Source of the DNA: Humulus lupulus
Taxonomy: Eukaryota > Streptophyta > Magnoliopsida > Rosales > Cannabaceae
Assembly (NCBI RefSeq): GCF_963169125.1
Contig: NC_084800.1
Coordinates: forward strand, 145,262,397-145,326,396
Length of the DNA: 64,000 bases
Reading direction: 5' to 3'
Below, piece by piece: positions 21,469 through 31,990 of this stretch. The notes under the pieces are model-generated. The model did not search any database. It was not told the DNA's origin and saw nothing but the letters and a program-made list of their open reading frames with translations. Position 1 is the stretch's first letter. The number at the start of each line of letters is the position of its first letter. Made by a program: the position numbers and the translations under genes.

Positions 21469-23433
21469 AAGCAAGAAAACCATAAAGCATAGCATAAACA
21501 ATATAGACAATCAAATGATCCATTAACATAGTTAACCAATTATTCAGCATGTCATAATGGTCATCTAATCAGAGAGGACAATCAATTTATTCACAAATCA
21601 TTCATCCAGTATTTAACAAGGTATATGCAACAGATTAGCAATCGTAAACATATCAATACTCATCATACAATACTCAAGGTCAATGCCCTTAGGCCGCACC
21701 CTCTATTTAACCCACTAACTTCGACTCGCTTAGGCCGAGCTCAGAGATTCTTTAGCTAACCTCAGCTCTTAGTGGCCAAGTCGCATCCTGTGCGCCAATA
21801 GTAGTTCCGGCATCTTAGGCCATTTTTTTCATGCTCACATGGCATATCATAATCATATAACATTTGTATTCAAATATAGGGAACCTTAGTCCCAACATAG
21901 CCACACAAACGGGTGTAGTTTTCTTACCTCAGATCTGAGTGCTTTGGTTAATAAGAATGACCCTCGAGCAAAATCTCGTTCTGAGCCCTAGCATACACCT
22001 AGTCATAATCCATAAATGATACTTCCATGAGTTTAAATTCTAAAGAACAATCCCAGGACCAATCTTGCGCTCTCGGGACCTCTAATTCCACCAAACGAGG
22101 TGGTGAAATCGTCTCCCGAGGCCCTAAGAAAAAACCCTAAAATGTACCCAAAAATCAAGTTTTGAAAGCTGAGTAGCGGTACAACGCTACCTATTGGGCA
22201 CTACAGCGCTAGAGTCAGAGACTCTAGCCCCCAAAATCACAGCCTAGCACTCTCAACCTAGCGCTACAGTGCTGATACCAGAGTGTAAAAATTATTGGTT
22301 TTCTCTTCAAATGTCCTCGAGCCAAAGCTCCCAAAATCAATCCCTCAAAACCTCCAAACCCAAAGTTCACCATAGAAACACACTCTACTCATCAAAGGAA
22401 ACAAAACGTAACCAAGTTTTTCCAAAAGCTCCAAAAATCCCCAAAAACCCATACTCAAGTTCTCAAAGTTCAACCTAAACTACTCAACAAAACACAGAGA
22501 TTAAATCAAGGTTCTTACCTCAAATTGTGGCCTAACTTGAATACTTAGAACTTTACTTAACAAACCCAGTAAAATTTAAAGTTGATAACTACAATCCTTA
22601 CCTCAATTATGACTGAGTTCCTCCCTGTTTTCCAGCTCCAACTCTAGCTTGATTCTTCTCCAATCCCTTCACAGATCACCAGCCATAAAGAGTAACCTAG
22701 GCCCCTTTTTGATTCTTAGCTTCAAATTCCCTCAAGGGAGAGTGAGTTAGAGAGGAGAGCATGAGAGATGAGAGGGGGTGAGTTGAGAGAGTTTTCTTTT
22801 TCTTTCTTCACTTGAATAATTCTACAGTTTTATGTTATATTCTCAAAGTCTGATTATATCCTCTAATAGCCAAAAGACCCATTTGCCCCTCCAAATATTA
22901 ATTAAACCTATAATTAATCTAAGGGTAAAGGGGTCATCCTCCCCAATTCCCGCTAATTTCTTAAATGTTCCCATTATTTATCAGATAATCCCATCATCCA
23001 TTTATTTTTCAATTACTTACCCATTGTCTAATAATCTCCGATATATTTTTCTAAATTCCCAAAAATACCCCAAGGCTCCCCCGAGTTGGGTATAAATCCC
23101 CATCGTGACTAATTCACCAATCCACTCACTAGGACCTTCTCGAGTCAAATAATTCAAATATATCAACATAATAATGTGGTCTCAACAATTAGTCACACAT
23201 AATCACATTTATGCCCTTAACGGGCCAAAATTTCAAATACGCCCTTAACGGCTAAACATGGCTCACATGCATATTTAATACTCATAAACATGCATTTCAC
23301 GTATCCATATAATCATATAATCAACAGGCTACATAATCATGCATTTAATCATTAAATCACACATAACCAATTATACCCTCCCGACACGCTAATCAAGGTC
23401 CTTAAGCCTTATCGGTGACTTTGGGTCGTTACA
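21467..23433 (-). repeat. L3b: minus-oriented Tekay-type LTR, truncated, head to L3a
   Basis: Ends on the plus strand with GACTTTGGGTCGTTACA, the reverse complement of an LTR start. On the minus strand it runs to GTTTTCTTGCTTGG and stops inside the conserved block. It carries the AGCGCT-type cassette (22170-22270), unlike L3a, so the arms come from different subfamilies. With L3a it forms a large imperfect inverted repeat with a spacer of about 30 nt (21439-21466). Confidence 0.85.
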
Positions 23434-24643
23434 GAGAAGGTTCCACCCATAGCAGGGTGGTTTGGACCCTCTAGCCTTAGATCTTCTGGGTCCCTCACCG
23501 AATCACCTGGTAGCATGGGAAATGTCCGCCAAACCCATGTGACTTGTAGGGAGAAACAATAAGTGTTAACACTTATAACGATAAGGAAATGTCGAGGCAC
23601 GTGGGCTTCTTGGGAAGCCCCACCACTAGATGACTCCTCTGGGTGCAACATCGAGTGTGCGGACACCTTTATGAGCCTCCCCATCTATTGAGTGGTGTAA
23701 GTCTCGTACTAGAAAAACCCCTGCGTGAGGAAGGATGTCAAATTATCCAAAGGCACAAACCCCTAAGGAGGCAGCCGTCTCTTATGGTGGTGGAGAAATG
23801 GATCGATCAAGTCCTGGTAATCCTGGTACTCCTCCTGAGTCCAGTGATGATTCGAGGTGAGGCCACACCCAAGGAGCTATGGAGATGCCCAAATGTTCTC
23901 AGGACTTACCCCATATCCCACAGACTTAGCATTATAAATTGTTATGGGGGATTTACCTTGGTCTTGGAAGGAAGATTTGATGCCTGCATGAAGCTCTACC
24001 TCGAGCTCCTGATCCAGCCGGGCCTCTTGAGTTGCTCGAGCTGTTAGAGCATTCTCCATGCACTCCTCCATTAGCAATTGATTATACTGGTTGTGGGCCA
24101 GTCCATCGATATAGTTGATGTGGGCTGCAACTACTGCTCGGGGCCTGGTGGGGTTCCTGAATTTGTTTAGGTCTAATTTGTTGATACGGTTCCCTCTCTT
24201 GAGAAGCCCCAGAACAACTAGATTATCCTCCATCATTAGATAACTTAGCTCAGTGCGATCTTGTAATGCTATAAGGAACTTACCAACCTTAGAGAATTCC
24301 AAAATAAGAGTTGGGTTTGTCTCGAGTGGAAAACCATTAGTGAAGAAGAACTGATCCATATAGTCATGTGCATGGCTCTCGTAGAGGTGAGAAGCCTTGT
24401 ATGTAGCATTGTCGTACTTCATCACCGTATAGAATCTGTCGAGATCAAACCCCTTCTTCTTTGGGTAAGTCCAAAAGCTATAGAGATAGAAGATCTCTGC
24501 AGGAGAGGGTTCATGCAAGTTCCTTTTTCAGGATAGGACATACAGGCCCGCGAGGACCCTGTAGCCATTTGGGGATAGTTGGAATGGAGAAATCCTCACA
24601 AACTTCTAGAGGTGTGACTGGCTCCAGGGGTCAAGACCATAGA
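23434..24643 (-). pseudogene. Tat1 antisense ORF, central part (plant Transposase_28-like)
   Basis: The minus strand encodes a protein of the type annotated in plants as putative gypsy-type transposon (Pfam Transposase_28). FVRISPFQLSPNGYRVLAG is near 24570-24610. After a stop and frame change come EPSPAEIFYLYSFWTYPKKKG and DYMDQFFFTNGFPLETNP in the 213-codon ORF 23877-24518, which ends in a Gln/Glu-rich tail. A second piece (23409-23684) runs into L3b. The role of such proteins in Tat elements is unknown. The ORF is split by insertions on both sides. The family call is from memory of its conserved pattern. Confidence 0.68.
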
Positions 24644-24648
24644 TGTAA

Positions 24649-27600
24649 TGTAATGCCCTGGATAGCCAAGACTGCTACACTGTGTATTTGTAAAGGTGTG
24701 AGACTTGCTAATCAAGTCGTTTAATCAAAACGTGTCATTAGCTAAAGTGTTCTTGGGCTAAAAGACACTTTGGCCTCAAAAGATACATTTTATAAGTTAT
24801 AAACAGTTTACAGAAGGGATCCCCAAAACTTGACAATGTTTAAAAGTTGGCTTTACAAAATTCAATAGTTAAGAGTAAACATTAGCCATACTAAGGCAAA
24901 ATACAAGGTTCTGATCCTCTCGTCCCTGTAATCTCCTCAATCGTGGCGGTCGAGCAGCCTGACATGTACATTCACCCTGCAGAGCTCTCCAATCAAGGTT
25001 TATCGATCTTGCCCTTGCCTTTACCTGCACCACGCAGCACCCGTGAGCTAAGGCCCAGCAAGAAAACAACATACACAACATAAACCATATTTCAAACAGA
25101 CATTCCAATAAGCATGTTCAGATATTCAATCCACAGCATATAAGCACACTTCAAGGTACAAGTAACCTCATCTATACTCAGATTATTCAACAATCTTATT
25201 AATCGCATTCATATCCAAATATAATAATCAATTAACACAAATACTAGGGTCGACACCTTAGGTCGCACCCTCTGTTTAACCCACTGACTCCGGCCCACTT
25301 AAACCGAGCTCAGTGCATAATAAGCTGTCCTCGGATACCAGTGTCTGAGCCGTGCCAATCGCACAAGTTAACCGTGGCACCCTTAGGCCGTTGGTTTACA
25401 ATTTACATGGCATGATACCATTCTTTCAGTCATATATATATCAGGGAGCCCTTAGTCCCGTTCAAATATTCAACCGGGTGTAGTTTTCTTACCTTTAGCT
25501 TCTAGATGAATTAGCTACGAGCGATACTCCTTGAGCGTGATCCGATCCTCGAGCCCTAGCTTAATACCTAGTCACAACCATGATGAAAGATACCATTAAC
25601 AATCCCAAATGAGTTTCCAAACCAAGTTCTAGTCCCCGGATCATTGAACTTCACCAAATATGGTAAAAGATTCAATCCCGAGCACCCTAGGTTAAATTCC
25701 CAAGCCTAAAATCTCAAAATCCCAAAATCCCTTAAGCGCCCCGGCATAGGCCACCCATTACGCGGCATGGCCCCCAAACATAACCACCTAAGGCACAAAA
25801 ATAGGTAAGGGCCGCGGCATTGCTTGGACCATGCCGCAGCCCGCCCTCCTTCCTCAGCATGCAACAGCCTCGAAGGGCCGCGGCTGTAACGCCCTACTTC
25901 CTTAAAGCCGTTACTAAGTGAGTTTTTAAGACAAAACAATGTGCAATGAACTCGCTAACCGAGGTTTTGAAACAAAAGTGTGACTAATTAAAAGTTAAGG
26001 CTGTAATCTTAGAAAAATGCGTTGTTTCAATAAAACTTCTAGTATTAAACATTTGGGATCCCAAAATAAGGTTTGAAAACTATTTACATCTTAAAACAAG
26101 TTTACGATTGATCAGTTATAAAAATCATAGATTATTATAGCCATTTTCGAATAAACCCCCAACCAAAGCAGTCGGGCAGGCCAAACATGTACGCGTCGCT
26201 TCACGCTCTCCGTACTCATGGTTGGTTGACTCAGTCTTTGCCCTTACCTGCAACACGGAGCACCCGTGAGCTGAAGCCCAGCAAGAAAACTCATGCAGTT
26301 CATAACATATGCAAAATATACAGTTAATCATATCAGATAGCCCACAGATAAACAAGTTAACCATTAGACTAAGCAAACACAGCCATGCCGCCCCAGAACC
26401 CTTACCACAGCCTGGGGTCTCGGTCCTCACCGTAAGGATTTCACATGTATCCTCTGGGTCCTACCCTGACTATAAGCATCCCATATGCTAAGTGTTACTT
26501 CCGACCCCGCTGCCGTTCTCGGCCTTGCCGCCCTCGGCCATAGCCGTTCATTTCACTATAAACATATATAGCATAAATCAAATGACATTCAGACAAATAT
26601 CAATTCATTTAAATCTGCACCCTAACATGTAATGCAATATAGGGCCGTTCCCGGCAATCATCTCATCATGCAATATAAGGCCGTGCCCCGCAATCACACT
26701 ATGGGCCCACGCCCTATCCTACGGGTGTTATAGTTTTCTTACCTGTACTCCGTGCTTCCTGATGCACTAAAGCCGCGAGCACGGTCCTCTAGAACGAGCC
26801 TCTCCAATAACCTAGTCATAACACACATGAAACATCCTTTAATACTAATCAATTCATAACCACTTCCCGGGACCAATCCCACACTCTCGGGACTCCCAAA
26901 TTCCTAAAACAATTCATCGGAAGCATCCCCCGAACCCCCGGAGCAAAAGCTCAAAAATGCAAAATTTCAAGTCCTGAACATGGCCTAGCGCCGCGGCGCC
27001 CAGCAAGTCAGAAGCCTCCCCCTGCCCAGAAATAGCCTCGCGCTGCGGCACCTAAGAACAGGGCCGCGGCACTCTTACGCGAAACCCAGATTTCTGGGTT
27101 TTTCCCTGCGTTTTCCCCCGAGCTAACACCACTCCAAATCATCCCAAGCAGGTACCCAAGCCCCAAAACCAATTCAAAACCCCACATAAACCATCTAACA
27201 ACTCATAAACAACATTAAAGAATCCCAAACACACCATCAAATCCCCAAAATCCACATCTTTGATTTCAATTTCAGAAAAAAATAAAAACTCAAAGTTCAA
27301 AGTTAAACCATGCTCAAATTCCTCAAACCATAATAGAAACAAGCCTTAAATTACTCAGAATCCTTACCTTGAATGAAGAATCCAACCCTATGCTTCCTTG
27401 ATTCATCTCCTAAGTCTCAAATTTCAGCTCCTTCACTCCTCTTCTTCTTCTTCTTGCCCTAGGTCTCCTTCTAGCTTTTCCTTTCTTAATTTTTAAACAA
27501 AACCACCAAAATGGCTAAGTGCTAAACCGTTCACCCCATATAACCCAGCTGCAATTGTCTAAACCCCTTGCCAAATGACCCTTTTACCCCTCCTTACCTA

Positions 27601-29246
27601 TCATTTCCTAACTAAACCTCAAGGGCTTACTTGTCATTTCCTATCCATTACAATTCTACCATTTTACCACCTAAACCTGTTACTCTCTATGGTTACTACC
27701 AGTTACATAAGTTACCAAATTACTAGTCACCAAAATCTCCCAAGAACTAAGTTACAAAATCTCCGAATTACCCTTAGGCTCCTCCCGAGCCGGGTATAAA
27801 ATCCCGTTGTGACATTTTAAGTTAACTTTCTCTCTAGGACCGTCTCGGCACGTGCATCACCATAATAATACCACACTCACGTGGTCCAAATCATGGAATA
27901 CAATTATCACATATATGCCCTCAGCGGGCTTAAATTAACAATTTACCCCTATCATGCAAACGGGGTCCACATGCATATTTATTTCACCTAACATGCATAC
28001 TAACCACGTAGTCATGCATCTCGAATGTTCAATTAGTCATATAACATGCTTTAAATCATAATCATGCATTTAACTCATAAAATCACACATAAATCCCAAC
28101 ATGCCCTCCTGGCACACTAATCAAGGCCCTTAAGCCTTATTAGCGATTTTGGGTCGTTACAGCGGCTCACCAAGAACCATGTCGCGGCCCGACCCTTCGA
28201 ACCCAGAAAAAACCACCATTTTCAATATCTAAACCTCACCTTAAGCCATCCCAAAGCCCCCAACTCAAAACCAATTAATAATAACAACATTAGAATGATT
28301 TAAACAACACAACTCCACCAAAAATCCAGCCTAACACTCACCAAAATCCCAATTCCGATTTCTGAGATTTCAAACCCACAGAACTCAAAACCAGCCATGA
28401 AAACTCTCAAATTCAACCATCAAACTTTAAATTAAACCTTACCTCAGCTGTAGAATCGTTTCTCCAAGAGTCCCCTGACCTATCTTCAAAGTTTCAAGCC
28501 TCAATTTTCCACCTTAAATGCCAAAACCATAGATATTTAAAACTCAGCCATTTCTCCAAATTCCTAACCTCAGAAACGAAAATTCAAAGCTTACCTTGGC
28601 TCTATCTCAGACCTTGATCAGTTCCTGAGCTAATCCTCCATATTATTCCCTTCAATTCCCAAGTATTCAACTTGATTCTCTTGAAAATTCAGAGTTTTTC
28701 CTTTGCTAAGAGAGAGAAGAGAGAGAAGGAGAGATAGGGTCGGTTTACACTTTCTGTCTAATATTTTCTAAGTCTTCCAAGTATATCCTTAGATGATTAA
28801 ACTAATCCCAAAGCTCGGGGTGCCGGAAACGTCCTCGAGGGCAAAATGGTAAAATCCCCCAATAATCCCGCCTAGACATCCTAACCTCAAATATATCTCC
28901 AATTATTTATTTTCATCACTCGATAGTCTAAATCACTACCCGATACCTAAAACACTCCTTGACTTGTCCAAAGTCAATTATAATACCCTGTTGTGACCTT
29001 TCCCACTATCTAGCCCTAGGATCGCCTCGAGTTGCCGGCTGCAGAGTTATCCACATAATAATGTGGTTCTCACATATACAACATGTCTATTTAATATTAT
29101 CACATAATATCACCAATTATCATATAATGTAATTTAAGCACTATTAATCACATTCAAATAAGTACTATTCACTCAAATCTCATTTATGCCCTCCCAGCAC
29201 AGTAATCAAGGCCCTTAAGCCTTATTAGTGAATTTGGGTCATTACA
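24649..29246 (-). mobile_element. L5: solo LTR inserted at the tip of L4, TSD tgtaa
   Basis: Boundaries TGTAATGCCCTGG (24649) and TTTGGGTCATTACA (29246). The 5-bp duplication tgtaa (24644-24648 and 29247-29251) is also the terminal sequence of L4, so L5 entered L4 exactly 5 bp from its end. Without L6 it is about 2.3 kb. It carries the conserved block (25018-25066) and a CCGCGG-type cassette near 25800-25880, which L6 interrupts. Confidence 0.88.
25885..28161 (-). mobile_element. L6: solo LTR (2277 bp) nested in L5, TSD gcggc
   Basis: Boundaries TGTAACGCCCTACTTCC and TTTGGGTCGTTACA, with exact 5-bp duplication gcggc (25880-25884 and 28162-28166). L5 reads continuously across it: GGGCCGCGGC before, then the CTCACCAAGAACCATGTCGCGG cassette after. 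Inside are the conserved block (26241-26290), the terminal hairpin (25886-25914) and its own CCGCGG cassette (26985-27075). Confidence 0.93.
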
Positions 29247-31243
29247 TGTAACGCCCTACTTCCTTAGAGCCATTACCATGTGTGTTAAAAAGTGCCATCA
29301 GCTCGCTAATCGAAGTTTTAAGTTAAAAGTTTAACTAAACTAAAATAAAACTCGTTTAATAACATTAGTTATAAAAAATATGACATTCATTGAAATAAGA
29401 AAATGTTATAAAATTGGGATCCCAAAATAATGTTTAGAAAATACATTACAACTCAAAAATACAATTAAGGTCGACCTAAGCGACAAAGTGGTTCACTATA
29501 GTACTTTCTCCAAAATAACCCTAGCCGTGGCAGCCAGGTAGGCCGAACATGTACCCCTCGCTCCACGCTCTCCGTACTCAAGGTTGGTCGACCTTTCCTT
29601 TGCCCTTATCTGCACCATAGAGCACCTGTGAGCTGAAGCCCAGCAAGAAAACTCAACGTCTAACATTTCACATAAGATTCAATAGTATACATCAAAAGAG
29701 CCAACAAGCTAAAAAAATAGCGGCCTATGCCGTCCCAGGCGCATTACCAGGCCATGGGTTCACTATCTTCACTGAGTGGGTGGATACAACACCCTAGGAG
29801 GGTCTCGCCCTAGTGGCTAGCACTCAACGTGCTTGACGTCTGTAATGCCCCAAATTTCCTAATAAGGTTTAGGACCTTGATTAGGAGGCCGGGAGGGCCA
29901 TAATTGATTTATTATGGTATTTAATGATTATGTGCATGTTTATGTGAATTATATTATTATATGATGGTAGATGCGTGCATATGGGTGTATTTATAATTAT
30001 AAGGGTATTTTGGTAATTTGGCCGCCGTGGGCGTAATTGTGTATTTTGGGTGCATGGTTGTGATTAATTAATATAGCCACATTATAAGGTGGATTGGTTC
30101 GAGCTATTCGGCATGAGACGATCATGAGATGTAAGTGTTCGGTCTAGTCATAACGAGTTTAAGTTCGGGGCTCAGGGTGAGTCTCGGGGTCATTTTGATG
30201 GCTAGAACATTACCGAGAATAAAAGGATAATGGGATATGATTTATTGGTATTTGAGAATATTGAGAATAGTGGGAATTGGAGAGCGTTAATTATAATTAA
30301 CAAGATAGGCGGGAAAGGACGGTTTTACCCTCGGAAGCCTTTAGAGGGATTTATTTGGCTTAGGGGCATTATGGTCTTTTGACCTTAAGGATTTATATCA
30401 GCCTTTGAGTGTTTAGAAGGCTGTGGAAAACAGAACAAAGAGAGCCTCATCCTCATCTTCTCCTTTCTCTCCCGTACAAGTTTTCCCTTCATACTTTCCT
30501 TTGAATTTTGAGAGACCAAATTGAAGAAGCAAGCTAGGGAGTCAAGGCTTGGGGATTATAGATTGAGTTTAGCCATTGGGAAGGATTCAAATAAGCTTAA
30601 GGTAAGGAATTGAACTTGAGTTTGAGCCATACTCTATCTTTCTCTTATTTTTCAGCTTATGTTTGCGTTGAGGATAATTTGGATTAGTGGAGGTTTTGAT
30701 TGAAGTTTAGCTTGGGTTTTGATGAGGGTGAGTTATAGGTGATGTGTAGAGGTTGAATTGAGTGTTTGGAGGAGGTTTGGAACTGGTTTGAAGGCTTGGT
30801 TCCAAGGGAAAACGCAGGGGAGGTTGAGCTGGTGCGTGCTGTTTTTTTGGCAAATCTGGGTGTTGAGCCGTGGCATGGCTGTGGTGCACCGCGGCCCAAG
30901 GTGTCTGTCAGAGAGGGCCGCCTCTGTTTGAGGGGCACGGCACGGCGCGGCTAGGGCAGGTCGCGGCCCTTAGTGACTTTTTGGTCAGAAAGGTGTTTTT
31001 AGCTTGGGGATTCAAGCCTTAGGCCTCGGGGTTGAACCTAGTACCCGGTTAAGTGGGGATTGATATCCCGGAGGCTAGATATTGGTTTGGGAACTTATGT
31101 TGATCATTTTTATTGATGGTATCCTATATTTGGTTATGACTAGGTGACCGGTAAAGGACTAAAAGTTGATTGTTCTCAAGGGTCGTTCTTTAAATCATCC
31201 TAGCTCGACTCTGAGGTAAGAAAACTGCACCCTGTGTTTATGT

Positions 31244-31381
31244 GACATGCATGGCTATTATTGATGCATGTTGGTTGATCGTTGAGTATGACATGCATGG
31301 CTATTCTTGATGCATGTTGGTTGATTATTAAATGTGACATGCATGGCTGTTATTGGTGCATGTTGGATTGTTTAATATTAT
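31244..31381 (+). repeat. 46-bp tandem repeat, 3 copies, in L7
   Basis: The unit is GACATGCATGGCTATT.TTGATGCATGTTGGTTGAT. Copies start at 31244, 31290 and 31336. Confidence 0.9.
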
Positions 31382-31618
31382 ACATATGATGCATGAGAAA
31401 CATGTGATTAGGGCATGCTCTGTATACTGAGTATGACATCGTTCGGAGCTTGAGCCTCTGTGTTTATGCATGATCCTAATTGTACTAGTACCTGTTTAGT
31501 AAGCATGCTGAATACCTTGTTTATGGGTATTGAACATGTGATATGTTTTTGGTGGCATGGCTTACCTGTGTATGGCACTGACTAGTCAGGGACCGACCCT
31601 AAAGCCGATGAACATGCA

Positions 31619-31990
31619 TTGAATGGCTCTATGGCATTAATGCTGGACCGACCCTAAAGTCGAAGAATTTATAAGCGCTTGCCTGGTCTAAGACCAGATG
31701 TTTATAGCCAGGGCATATGGCCCCGGTGACTGGTTGTCACATGGCTAGGGGACGCTGTCCATAGTTACGACTCTAGAGTCGGGAGATTAGATCTAATCGA
31801 TGTTAGCATTGAATGACTCATATGGGGTATTAATGCCAGACCGACTGGAAGGTCATTGGAAATTATAAGCGCTTGCCTGGTCTAGGACCAGATGTTCATA
31901 GCTAGGGCATATGGCCCCGGTGACTGTTTGTCACATGGCTAGGGGACGCTGTCCATAGTTACGACTCTAGAGTCGGGAGGAAGGTTATGT
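31619..31990 (+). repeat. ~194-bp tandem duplication in L7
   Basis: Two copies share ATAAGCGCTTGCCTGGTCTA, GGGCATATGGCCCCGGTGACTG, GGGGACGCTGTCCATAGTTA and GACTCTAGAGTCGGGAG. The second copy is offset by about 194 bp, with small differences near its start. Confidence 0.88.

Noticed and set aside
22269..23095. ORFs inside LTR L3b (22269-22478, 22832-23095)
   Set aside because: They lie in LTR sequence, are not conserved in frame in other LTR copies, and have Ser/Pro/Asn low-complexity translations.
19537..23438. L3a-L3b as one inverted-repeat transposon
   Set aside because: Flanks do not form a target duplication, and the arms belong to different LTR subfamilies.
23551..23600. Intron in the antisense ORF (GTTATAAG...CTACAAG)
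   Set aside because: Possible splice-like ends, but the frame is broken nearby and no comparison copy supports it.
24649..29251. L4 and L5 as tandem adjacent LTRs of one element
   Set aside because: The tgtaa duplications and continuity of L4 at 29252 fit insertion of L5 into the L4 tip better.
30684..30954. Overlapping ORFs on both strands in L7
   Set aside because: Chance open frames in the GC-rich dyad cassette of the LTR.
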